Assembly: GCA_021776915.1 (NCBI GenBank)
Contig: JAIQZU010000054.1
Coordinates: forward strand, 1 to 64,000
Length of the DNA: 64,000 bases
Direction of reading: 5' to 3'
From: Candidatus Scalindua sp.
GTDB lineage: Bacteria > Planctomycetota > Brocadiia > Brocadiales > Scalinduaceae
The notes beneath the pieces are model-generated. The model saw only the letters and a list, made by a program, of their open reading frames with translations, did no database searches and was not told where the DNA came from. Both the position numbers and the translations under genes were made by a program. Of the stretch, positions 17,345-25,353 are shown in pieces (position 1 is the first letter of the stretch; each line of letters begins with the position of its first letter).

Positions 17345-17530
17345 ATGTTGACCGATAAGGACATAGAAAAGCAGAATTTTCTCAGTTGGTACTGCATGTA
17401 TGCTACTTCAGATGACATTAGAATGGCAAAAACCAGTAACAACCCGGCAATGGGCAGACTAATTAACGAATATTCATTCGAAATCGAGAGGATTAATATG
17501 TCAAGAATCCTGCTTGAGGAAATTTTCTAG
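17345..17530 (+). CDS. small WYCxYAT protein, paralogue B
   Basis: A 61-residue protein homologous to the one at 12562: NFLSWYCMYATSDDIRMAKT, then AMGRLINEYSFEIERI. The last ten residues differ. The central Trp-Tyr-Cys and the EYS-EI segment are preserved, so the family constraint is on a short two-helix unit. It stands 22 bases before fliS and is probably co-transcribed with fliS and the FlgN-like gene from the sigma-54 promoter at 17265. The start ATG lacks an evident Shine-Dalgarno. Function unknown; not recognised. Confidence 0.78.
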   Translation: MLTDKDIEKQNFLSWYCMYATSDDIRMAKTSNNPAMGRLINEYSFEIERINMSRILLEEIF

Positions 17531-17552
17531 ATTTATAAACGGGGCACAATAA

Positions 17553-17978
17553 ATGAAACCACAAAATATTGATTCATACAAAAAGATGCAGATAGAAACT
17601 GCTGACCCGGCAACCTTGATCTTAATGCTATTTGACCGCGCAATTGTTTTATTAGATAAAGCAAAAAATGAGATCCTGGAAAAACAGTACGAGGAGAAAG
17701 GCTGTTCCCTGACAAAGGCGAACGAAATCATTGCTGAACTGGCAGCATCATTAGACATGGAAAAAGGCGGGGAAATAGCAACTTCCTTATCAAGATTATA
17801 CAACTTCGTAATACGTGAAATAATTGATGCAGATATAAACTTGAACACAAATGCAATAGATAATGCAAGAAGAATTGTGTCAGAGTTAAGAGAATCCTGG
17901 GTAAGCATAAAAGACTATCCAAACGTAGAACTACAAAACAGTGATACTGCCACTACAAAAGTGGATTTATCCGGTTAG
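17553..17978 (+). CDS. fliS: flagellin export chaperone FliS
   Basis: A 141-residue cytoplasmic chaperone that binds the flagellin C-terminus before export. Family features: an N-terminal Y-x-x-x-x-I-E-T-A-D segment (SYKKMQIETADPATLILMLFDRAI), the LSRLYNFVIREIIDADI helix and the IVSELRESW end. Length is normal. It follows the small WYCxYAT gene and precedes a FlgN-like gene, a typical filament-assembly grouping. The stop codon lies in the left arm of a hairpin at 17977. Confidence 0.93.
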   Translation: MKPQNIDSYKKMQIETADPATLILMLFDRAIVLLDKAKNEILEKQYEEKGCSLTKANEIIAELAASLDMEKGGEIATSLSRLYNFVIREIIDADINLNTNAIDNARRIVSELRESWVSIKDYPNVELQNSDTATTKVDLSG

Positions 17979-18056
17979 TCTCTAAGTCGACAATTTCCGG
18001 TCAAAAAAAGTATGAAATTGCCGACGTAGAGACTATTCTACCACACCTTCGGTGTG
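17977..18056. repeat. hairpins between fliS and the FlgN-like gene
   Basis: A 21-base inverted repeat, AGTCTCTAAGTCGACAATTTC (17977-17997) and its near-complement (18014-18034), overlaps the fliS stop. A small hairpin cacaccttcggtgtg (18042-18056) follows. No T-tract; it may limit read-through or stabilise the fliS 3' end. Confidence 0.65.
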
Positions 18057-18080
18057 TTTAAGGAAAACAACAAAGACTAC

Positions 18081-18557
18081 ATGGTATGTAAATCAAACAT
18101 TATGAAATATCAAAACTCACTCCATATTGAGGAAGTATTTTCTTATTTAATTCAAAAGAAGGAATATTACGAAGAGATCTTAAAACTAACAAAGAAACAA
18201 GCAGATATCATAAAATCAAGCAACACAAATGAACTGAATTCAATAATTACGGCAAAAGAAAAATATGTAAAAGACATCATACGTTTGGAAAAACTTAATA
18301 TTAAGATACAAGAAGAAATTATATCAAATCGGAAAACCCTTATATCAGATAAACGATTCAATTCATTACTAAAACAATTACAATCAGTAATTACTGAATT
18401 AATACATTACGATCAGGATAGCATTAGTTTATTGTCTTCTTCAATAGATAATACAAATACTAAAATTAATAACCTTAACAAAAGAAGAAGATCACAACAA
18501 TCAATGAGAGAATATGGTGGTAAGCGCCCACCCAGACTTGTAAACATCCTCCAGTAA
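18081..18557 (+). CDS. FlgN/FliT-like flagellar chaperone
   Basis: About 158 residues, almost entirely helical and highly charged. The pattern YEEILKLTKKQADIIKSSNTNELNSIITAKEKYV is typical of FlgN-family export chaperones for the hook-filament junction proteins FlgK and FlgL, which are not in this window. The C-terminal tail (RRRSQQSMREYGGKRPPRL) is basic and disordered. Several starts are possible (18054, 18081, 18099); 18081 is chosen as the Met after aaggaaaacaacaaagac, but this is not certain. Family assignment rests on pattern and on position after fliS. Confidence 0.65.
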   Translation: MVCKSNIMKYQNSLHIEEVFSYLIQKKEYYEEILKLTKKQADIIKSSNTNELNSIITAKEKYVKDIIRLEKLNIKIQEEIISNRKTLISDKRFNSLLKQLQSVITELIHYDQDSISLLSSSIDNTNTKINNLNKRRRSQQSMREYGGKRPPRLVNILQ

Positions 18558-18717
18558 GTGTATATGTTGATTATCCTTACAAACTGCACCAGCCAAAAAG
18601 ACTCAACCTGTAAATAGTGAAGCAAATCCACTTCTATTATCTACAACAAATTGGCAATACTGTCCATCAGAACTAGACAATTCACAATCAGAAAACTTTA
18701 GACTAATTCTACTTAAA

Positions 18718-18866
18718 CCTGAATTGAGTGATTTTATTTTACATGCCGTTGTAGCCGTCCGCCTGGGCGGACGTTTTACATCATCTGATGGATTTGTGTA
18801 AGTTACGCAACCTCACAGAGCTAAGCTCAGCTTTGAGGTTGCGGCGACGAAATCGCTCAATTTAGA
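18718..18866. mobile_element. MITE-like element, copy 2 (inverted relative to copy 1)
   Basis: Terminal sequences CCTGAATTGAGTGATTTT (left) and the reverse complement of CTAAATTGAGCGATTTC (right). Its reverse complement follows the same order of internal blocks as the 6534-6706 copy, including the gcaacctcaaagctgagc hairpin and the gtaacttac block, but is about 25 bases shorter. No coding capacity. Confidence 0.8.
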
Positions 18867-18884
18867 TTAAAGAAGATATTTAAC

Positions 18885-18911
18885 TCAAGTTATGACATAT
18901 AAAGACGATAA
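18885..18911 (+). promoter_or_regulatory. possible sigma-28 promoter upstream of a glycosyltransferase
   Basis: TCAAGTTA-N11-GACGATAA against TAAAGTTT-N11-GCCGATAA: 6 of 8 and 7 of 8 matches with exact spacing, 30 bases before the next start codon. Confidence 0.55.
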
Positions 18912-18940
18912 TATAAATATATATAGTATAGGAGATCAAT

Positions 18941-20125
18941 ATGATCAGGAAATGCAAAGAAATAGATATTGTTGTCGGCATACCGTCTTACAACGAAGCG
19001 GATAATATTGCTTTTGTTGCCAGTCAATTGTCATTGGGGTTAAGCAAGCATTTTCCCTCTCATTCTGCTGCAATTATTAATGTTGATAACAATTCTACAG
19101 ATGGAACAAGAGAAGCCTTCCTGGGGGCTGAAACAGGTAAAATACTCAAAAAATATATCAGTACGGAAAATGGCATTGTCGGCAAGGGCAACAACTTCAG
19201 GAATCTCTTTATAGAAGTTGAACGCCTCAAGGCAAAGGCCATAGTCGTAGTGGATGCTGATCTATTGAGTATTACACCTGAATGGGTAAAGATACTTGCC
19301 ACTCCTGTCCTGGAAGGACATGACTATGTAACCCCCCTATACTCCAGAAACGAATATGATGGCACTATAACCAACCACATAACTTATCCATTGTTATATT
19401 CAATCTTTAAGGCAGACATCAGACAGCCCATAGGCGGGGATTTTGCTTTCTCACCAAAGATGGCAAGATACTGGACAGGAATGGCATGGGAAAAGAATAC
19501 GAGACAATATGGAATAGATATATTTATGACCACTTCAGCCATTTTAAATGGATTCAAGGTTTGCCAGGTTGCATTGGGTTCGAAGGTTCACAAACCAAGC
19601 GCACCTAAGTTGGGGCCGATGTTTACACAGGTGATAAACACCCTCTTTGCAAATATTTCAAATTTTAAGAATATCTGGCTGAATGGAAATATTAAAAAAG
19701 ATTGTCCGGTCCATGGTCAATTTAATTATGAGGACCCACAGAGTCTGTCCGTTGACTACAAGAGCATAAAAAAGGAAAGTATTGAGGGTTTTTCCGGGAA
19801 AGACTTGATACTCTCCTCCATAATGCATCTGCCACACTACCATACCATCAAGAAAATGCACCTTTCGAGGAGTTGGAATATTGGCTCAGAATTGTGGGCA
19901 AAGATACTCTATGATTTCATCTTTGCATACGAGACATCAGAAGACAAGGAAGAGGTGGTAGAAGCCTTGAAACCCCTCTATTTTGCCAGGACAGCATCCT
20001 TTTACAGACAAACCCTGGATATGACTCACCGGGAATCTGAAGAAAAGATATTGGAACAGGCAAAACAGTTTCAAAAGTGCAGGGGATATCTCTTTAATAA
20101 ATTTGAATCTTATATGAGAAATTAA
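18941..20125 (+). CDS. GT2-type glycosyltransferase (glucosyl-phosphoglycerate/mannosylglycerate synthase-like)
   Basis: A 394-residue enzyme with a GT-A fold: IDIVVGIPSYNEADNIAFVA at the N-terminus, INVDNNSTDGTREAF, and AIVVVDADLLSI as the metal-binding DxD motif (about residue 105). PIGGDFAFSP and YGIDIFMTTSAI are the acceptor-site segments seen in GT81-like enzymes. The C-terminal 140 residues are helical. A good ribosome site (ataggagatcaat) precedes ATG 18941. It is followed one base after the stop by an HD-GYP gene, so the pair forms an operon. The possible sigma-28 promoter would place it in the late flagellar regulon. Donor and acceptor cannot be told from sequence. Confidence 0.82.
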   Translation: MIRKCKEIDIVVGIPSYNEADNIAFVASQLSLGLSKHFPSHSAAIINVDNNSTDGTREAFLGAETGKILKKYISTENGIVGKGNNFRNLFIEVERLKAKAIVVVDADLLSITPEWVKILATPVLEGHDYVTPLYSRNEYDGTITNHITYPLLYSIFKADIRQPIGGDFAFSPKMARYWTGMAWEKNTRQYGIDIFMTTSAILNGFKVCQVALGSKVHKPSAPKLGPMFTQVINTLFANISNFKNIWLNGNIKKDCPVHGQFNYEDPQSLSVDYKSIKKESIEGFSGKDLILSSIMHLPHYHTIKKMHLSRSWNIGSELWAKILYDFIFAYETSEDKEEVVEALKPLYFARTASFYRQTLDMTHRESEEKILEQAKQFQKCRGYLFNKFESYMRN

Positions 20126-20126
20126 C

Positions 20127-21398
20127 ATGATTATGAAAAAAACTAAATATTTCCCGGTAATGACGGATGATTTGAAAGTCAATACCATACTTGACTTCGA
20201 TATCTTTATGCAAACAAACAATAACATTGTCCTGTTTCGTAAAGGAAACCATCCATTTACTGAAGAAACACTAGATAATCTTGCTGAACATAAAGTAAGA
20301 ACAATATTTATTTCAGAAGATGAAAAAGAGAAGTTTGAAAAATATTACCGTACACTTCATGATAGCACCAATATCGGAGTATCAATGAAAGGGTGTGAAG
20401 CACCGTTTGATAATCCGGAAAATATAGAAAAATACTACAAGTCACATTTTAATTACTATCCTATTGAGAAATCAAACCTGCTGCCGGGTTCTAAAGTTGA
20501 TTTTAACGTTTACAAGAAATTAGATATTGACGTTGAACTTTACTTTAGCCCTCATAATGAAAACGACTTATCAGACATAGTACCGGAAGACGTACATAGT
20601 TCACCATTCCCTATTGTAATCCATAACGATGAAATACCCTTGTATAAGGAGTACATTAAGAATATCTCCGTAGAATACGCAAAAAAAGATGGGTATCCAC
20701 TGGAATCCCAATACAGTATCATTCGTGAAAATTCAAAATTCATTATAAAAGACATTCTCAATGATCCAAGAAGCGGAGAAGTAACTCAAAAGGCAAGTGA
20801 ACTGGTTGAAACATTAATTTCCTCAATACTGGACAATCAAACCAACTTTTACAGCCTGCTGAAAATCACTACTCATGATTACTACACGTACACACATTCA
20901 TTAAATGTCTGCAGTATGAGTATTGGATTAGGAACGCAATTGAAATTAAAAAGAGACCCTGACCTCATAGAACTGGGGCTGGGAGCGTTGCTACATGATG
21001 TCGGTAAGTGTTCGATAGAACCGCGTATCTTGAACAAACCCGGCAAGCTGACTGAGGATGAATACAAAAATGTACAGAATCACGTTCTTGCATCCAAAGA
21101 GTTGTTAGAAGACAGTAATATACAGATACCGCAAAAATCTACAATCACAATAATGCAACACCATGAAAAGTTATCTGGCAATGGTTATCCGAACAAACTA
21201 AGGGGAAATCAGGTACATCTTTATGGACGTATTGGGGCGATTGTAGATTTTTATGATGCCCTGACAACTGAACGGCCTTATAAAAAAGCCTATTCCCCAT
21301 TTGAAGCATTTCAACTACTATCTGAAGTAAAAGAAGACTATGATCAGCAATTAATCAAAAAATTTATAGTTATGTTGGGAACCCAAGGGAGTCGCTGA
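20127..21398 (+). CDS. HD-GYP domain protein (probable cyclic-di-GMP phosphodiesterase)
   Basis: A 423-residue protein. The HD-GYP domain (about 250-420) keeps YTHSLNV, LLHDVGKCSI, HVLAS, MQHHEKLSGNGYP and DFYDALTTERPY. The usual D of the DGxGYP motif is S, but the metal-ligand HD and HH are present. The N-terminal 75 residues (FPVMTDDLKVNTILDFDIFM, then IVLFRKGN) match the N-terminal domain of the HD-GYP proteins at 21875, 24245 and 25354. A second copy of that domain seems to follow (FNYYPIEKSNLLPGSKVDFNVYKK, about residues 110-180), unique to this protein. It hydrolyses cyclic-di-GMP if the family rule holds, which would favour motility. It follows a glycosyltransferase after one base. Confidence 0.88.
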   Translation: MIMKKTKYFPVMTDDLKVNTILDFDIFMQTNNNIVLFRKGNHPFTEETLDNLAEHKVRTIFISEDEKEKFEKYYRTLHDSTNIGVSMKGCEAPFDNPENIEKYYKSHFNYYPIEKSNLLPGSKVDFNVYKKLDIDVELYFSPHNENDLSDIVPEDVHSSPFPIVIHNDEIPLYKEYIKNISVEYAKKDGYPLESQYSIIRENSKFIIKDILNDPRSGEVTQKASELVETLISSILDNQTNFYSLLKITTHDYYTYTHSLNVCSMSIGLGTQLKLKRDPDLIELGLGALLHDVGKCSIEPRILNKPGKLTEDEYKNVQNHVLASKELLEDSNIQIPQKSTITIMQHHEKLSGNGYPNKLRGNQVHLYGRIGAIVDFYDALTTERPYKKAYSPFEAFQLLSEVKEDYDQQLIKKFIVMLGTQGSR

Positions 21399-21450
21399 CC
21401 ACCGGCATAGCCTTTTATTGTCATACCGGCAACAGACGGTGGTTTACCTT

Positions 21451-21700
21451 ACAAGTTGGGTCGCTATCACGACAAAATTCCTCGACTCCGCTCGGAATGA
21501 CGTCACACTGAGCGGAGTCGAAGTGTTATCAACATTGAATTTCCTGTGCATCAAGTTAGGCCTTCGGCGACTTTTTTGACACGGTAGGGTCCCGCCATGG
21601 CGGACGATCGCCAACGGGAGTTGGCTCCTACCAAAACATTGAAATTCCTCTATGCATTGAATCAGGCTCGCCAAGGCGAGCGACTTTTTACGCCGCTATG
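21451..21700. repeat. modular palindrome array, locus 2
   Basis: Modules joined by the same junction as locus 1 (21452-21470, 21531-21558, 21640-21672). They hold, in order, gtcgctatcacgac plus the ctcgactccgctc/gagcggagtcgag stem, a ccttcggc block with cgccatggcg, and ctcgccaaggcgag. The rest of 21399-21874 has no gene; transcripts from both sides converge here. Confidence 0.8.
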
Positions 21701-21874
21701 GAGTGCATTGACCGTGTCAATGCGTATATTAATACAGTGACATAGTCACTGTACTCCAAAAGAAATGAAATTAGATAGAAGAGAAACAGTTAGAAGAAGT
21801 GGTGACAGAATGCTGATGTGTAAACGCAAACCATGAAGAGTTACCTGTTTCTTCCGGGAAAGCGAAAATACAAA

Positions 21875-23482
21875 TCAGCCTCTTACCTGGCATGCTTCAT
21901 TTACAACTCTGACAGATTTCAGGAAATCTATAAAATTACCCAATATCTCGGAATCAAACAACCCTTTCATATTTTCTTCCATTATCTTACACGCATCATC
22001 AGAAGTTCTGGCACTTGCATATGGTCTGTCAGAAGTAAGGGCGTTATACACATCAACAATACGTGATATCCTGCCATAGTAATTAATATCGTTCCCTTTC
22101 AGGCCGTAAGGATAACCACTGCCATCATAGTTTTCATGATGGAGCAGGGCAAGTAAGCAAGACTCTGAAGACACCTTCCCTGTTTCCTGTAACATGTGAA
22201 ATCCTATCTCTGCGTGCTTTCTGATTATAGTAAATTCTTCATTATTCAATTTATCCGGTTTGTTAAATATTGAAGGGTCAACATTTCCCATGCCAATATC
22301 CTGGAGAAGCAGACCCAGGCCAAACTCACTCAGATCTTCTATATTCATACCCATATGATAAGCAAAGATCAGGCTGATCATTGTAGTATTTATGGAATGC
22401 CCATATAAATATTGATCGTTGCTCTTTGCATTAATTAAATCAACATAATCATTACGGTTACTATTAATGAGTCCCAATATATTATGTATCCATTGCTTAG
22501 ATCTTTCAACATTGCATACTTCTTCAGGTGTAGCGCTTAAATCACTAATTATATTTATGGCAACATCCCTGACTACATCATATTTTTCCTTTGGATTTGA
22601 ATCCTCGTCTTCTATAACTCTTTCCATGTTTGTTTCCATGAATCTCAGATATTGCTTCCTACCATTTTTTGGAACGTAGAGTCTATTAATATTCTTCCTT
22701 ATAAATTCTTCCCTTTTTTCATTAATAAATAATCTATCTCCACCATTCCAATACAATACATATTTCTTCTCGCCATCATTGTTATTTTCAATATACAATT
22801 CGCTCTTGTTAAAAGGGCCTAATTTCAGGCTTTTAAACGTAACCGGAAGATATTTACTGGTATTGTCGTAGTAATCTCTGTTAAGCTGCCTGGCAATAGT
22901 AAGCTTACTGGTTTTCTCAATCAGGGTGGCATTTCTGATAGCAATTGCAGAATACTTTGCGATGACCTTAAGGGTACTGAGATCACTTTCATTAAACAAT
23001 TCACCATTATTCTTGTCATTAACGTTTATAACACCTATAATCTTTTCACTGACGATTAAAGGAATAGATATGAAAGATTTACTTGAATATCTTTTACTGT
23101 TCTTTTTCAAAAATCTTGTACCGCTTTCTATATCCTTAATGAGTAGAGGCAATCCTTTCAAAGCTGCCCATCCAGATATTCCAACTCCCACTTTAACTCT
23201 GGTTTTCTTCATTATTTCTTCAGGAAGATGATTCGAATAGTGCAGGCGAAGAATATCCCCATCAATGAGCATTAAAGATGCATACTTCGATCTCAACATA
23301 TTAGATGTCAAGCTGATTATTATCTTAAAAAGCTTTTCATGGTTAAACACAGACGTTAATGCTATACCGATTGATTCCAGACTCGCCCTGTTGTTAAGAT
23401 GTGTATTATTGATTTCAACTTCACCCGGTTGCCTATTATTACCATCCTGTGTCATAGATCCATTTTGATGTGTTGCTAACAT
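21875..23482 (-). CDS. GAF + HD-GYP protein with degenerate HD motif
   Basis: About 535 residues. A GAF domain (about 30-185: ASLMLIDGDILRLHYS, VGVGISGWAALKGLPLLI, GVINVNDKNNGELFNESD) is followed by the shared N-terminal-type domain (LPVTFKSLKLGPFNKSELYI, KYVLYWNGGD) and an HD-GYP domain. The GYP part is intact (LLHHENYDGSGYPYGL), but the HD motif reads LLLQDIGMG: His is Gln and the usual Lys is Met (codons around 22289-22303). Loss of the metal-ligand His suggests an inactive or binding-only domain. ATG 23482 is chosen with aaaggtggg in front; a GTG at 23491 is also possible. The small gene upstream is 8 bases away. Confidence 0.85.
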   Translation of the reverse strand: MLATHQNGSMTQDGNNRQPGEVEINNTHLNNRASLESIGIALTSVFNHEKLFKIIISLTSNMLRSKYASLMLIDGDILRLHYSNHLPEEIMKKTRVKVGVGISGWAALKGLPLLIKDIESGTRFLKKNSKRYSSKSFISIPLIVSEKIIGVINVNDKNNGELFNESDLSTLKVIAKYSAIAIRNATLIEKTSKLTIARQLNRDYYDNTSKYLPVTFKSLKLGPFNKSELYIENNNDGEKKYVLYWNGGDRLFINEKREEFIRKNINRLYVPKNGRKQYLRFMETNMERVIEDEDSNPKEKYDVVRDVAINIISDLSATPEEVCNVERSKQWIHNILGLINSNRNDYVDLINAKSNDQYLYGHSINTTMISLIFAYHMGMNIEDLSEFGLGLLLQDIGMGNVDPSIFNKPDKLNNEEFTIIRKHAEIGFHMLQETGKVSSESCLLALLHHENYDGSGYPYGLKGNDINYYGRISRIVDVYNALTSDRPYASARTSDDACKIMEENMKGLFDSEILGNFIDFLKSVRVVNEACQVRG

Positions 23483-23499
23483 TTCGATCACCCACCTTT

Positions 23500-23751
23500 C
23501 TATAAAACTATTTTTATGTTATCAGTGTTTCTCTTTACATATTCTTGAAGTGATTTCAGAGCAATTAATCTTGCTATCTGTCTGTTTTTACAGATTTTAT
23601 AAGCCTCTTCAGTAAATATTGTAACTAAGTCTGCCAATGCCATGTTATTCTCATGACACTCTGCTGTAGTACTTATTTCATTATTCCCGCCACAGCGAGT
23701 ATGCCTTGTGTATGACCTGGCCAGATTTTTACTTTTCAACCGTCTCATCAT
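23500..23751 (-). CDS. small hypothetical protein
   Basis: 83 residues, basic N-terminus followed by a helical region (MALADLVTIFTEEAYKICKNRQIARLIALKSLQEYV). No recognised domain; the second half could be a small helical unit. It ends just before the GAF/HD-GYP start, consistent with a short operon. Weak ribosome site. It could be real, but the low complexity of its first 40 residues leaves doubt. Confidence 0.45.
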   Translation of the reverse strand: MMRRLKSKNLARSYTRHTRCGGNNEISTTAECHENNMALADLVTIFTEEAYKICKNRQIARLIALKSLQEYVKRNTDNIKIVL

Positions 23752-24244
23752 TTTAACCTGACTAAAAGCATTCTTCAGTTAAAGAAACAACTGGCACAAA
23801 TATAAGGTAATTCTGTTCAATCTGGTGTCTTCGTATTAAAAATGTTTCCTGGTTTCATGATGTGTATTTAGCAACACTTATGCCCAACACCATAATAAAT
23901 TATTTTATTCCTCTTGTATCGCATAAGATATTGAGTACGCACAACATATGATTAGGTAAAAATTGTCATAATATAAAGAGAATATCTTTCAGGAAAATGT
24001 TGTTGTTAAATAGTTCCATTTCTTTCCCACCTGTTGTTATTTTTTTCCTTTTATAATGAAACCGTATTTATCATACCCTGATCCTGGTTCAGGCCTGTCA
24101 CGCGTCTTAACAACTCATTCTAATATCCCTGGCCCAGACCGCCTCGAAGAGTGTACACCTCGTGGAACAAGTCGCACCAGGCCTGCCCAAGACAAGCTTG
24201 TTCTTGGCCGGGGGCAGGCCAAAACATGAAATATAAAACACAAA
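23752..24244. other. intergenic region with a copy of the dispersed repeat
   Basis: No gene. The right half (24125-24226) is copy 2 of the GC-rich dispersed repeat (ccctggcccagaccgcc ... caggccaaaac) also found in the coding start at 4603-4699. The left half is AT-rich and should hold the promoter of the gene pair to its left. Confidence 0.6.
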
Positions 24245-25198
24245 CTACCCACTATGCCCTCCCAGAAACTTTATGAAACTCTTAAGCATTGCATGATCAA
24301 CGGAGTTGTACATTTCAGTTTTTATCAATCTTAAAGAATCGAATGGTTTTTGAGGAGGTGAATATGACCTTCTTGTAGTTAAAGCGTCATATATATCGAT
24401 TATGTGCACTAACCTGGCAACATAATGTATATCATCTTTTTTAAGTCCGTATGGATAACCACTGCCATCACAGTTTTCATGATGTTGTAATATTACTGCA
24501 TATTCATCCTTAAAACTACTTCCGGACTCCCTCAATATCTTTGCACCCGTTTCAGGATGCATCTTTATCTTTCCAAATTCTTCATCAGTTAACGGCCCTT
24601 TTTTATTAAGGATGCTGGAACTGATTTTGGTCTTACCAAGGTCATGAAGCAGCATGCCTGTACAGAAGGATTTCATATCCTTCTCATTTAAACCAATGTT
24701 TCTTGCAAACAAGGACCCTATAGTTGCAACATTTACCGAATGCGTATACGTATAGTAATCGTGCGACGTTATCTTGAGCAGGTTATATGCAGCCCTGCCA
24801 TCCCTGAGAATATAGTCAATCATGTTGTAAGCAAACGCCTGAGACCTTACAATATTCCTGTGTACCGGCTCCTTGAATACATCATGGAGCATGGTTGTGC
24901 CTGTACCATAAACAATTTGAGCTTTTTCTTCAGGTTGGATTTTCTCGTCAGACAGGATATGTTGTAAGTTTGATTCCAGGTATTCAGAATATTTCTGTTT
25001 ATCATCCTTGCCGATAAACAGCCTATTAACATTCTTCCTTACCAGCAACTCCCTTTTTTCATTCTCAAATGCGGTATCACCTTTACAATACAATACATAC
25101 CTGCTCCTGCCGTTATCAGAAACAAGCAGGTATATATCACAACCAATTATTGTATCAGTTTTTAAACTACTCAACGTAACAGGGAAGAAAGTTTGCAT
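24245..25198 (-). CDS. HD-GYP domain protein (probable cyclic-di-GMP phosphodiesterase)
   Basis: 317 residues. The N-terminal domain of about 75 residues (FFPVTLSSLKTDTIIGCDIY, SRYVLYCKGD, LLVRKNVNRLFIG) is shared with its three paralogues. The HD-GYP domain has all key residues: YTHSVNV, MLLHDLGKTKI, HPETG, LQHHENCDGSGYP, DIYDALTTRRSY. It should be catalytically competent. It has no receiver, membrane or signal sequence, so it is cytoplasmic with an unknown input through the N-terminal domain. A ggag site precedes the ATG. It follows the paralogue at 25354 on the same strand after 155 bases of AT-rich repeat-like sequence. Confidence 0.88.
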   Translation of the reverse strand: MQTFFPVTLSSLKTDTIIGCDIYLLVSDNGRSRYVLYCKGDTAFENEKRELLVRKNVNRLFIGKDDKQKYSEYLESNLQHILSDEKIQPEEKAQIVYGTGTTMLHDVFKEPVHRNIVRSQAFAYNMIDYILRDGRAAYNLLKITSHDYYTYTHSVNVATIGSLFARNIGLNEKDMKSFCTGMLLHDLGKTKISSSILNKKGPLTDEEFGKIKMHPETGAKILRESGSSFKDEYAVILQHHENCDGSGYPYGLKKDDIHYVARLVHIIDIYDALTTRRSYSPPQKPFDSLRLIKTEMYNSVDHAMLKSFIKFLGGHSG

Positions 25199-25353
25199 TA
25201 CTTTACTCCGATTATTTATGATTTCATTAATACCTTTATGAAATTTTCTTGACCATTATCAGCAAAAATTTCAATTTACGATTTAGGAATTCAGGAATTC
25301 TTTAATTCCTCAATACTTCAATTCCTCAATATTATAATTCCGACTCGTTCGGG

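Noticed and set aside
21833-22066. 77-residue plus-strand frame at the end of the GAF/HD-GYP gene
   Set aside because: Antisense shadow of a well-supported minus-strand coding region.
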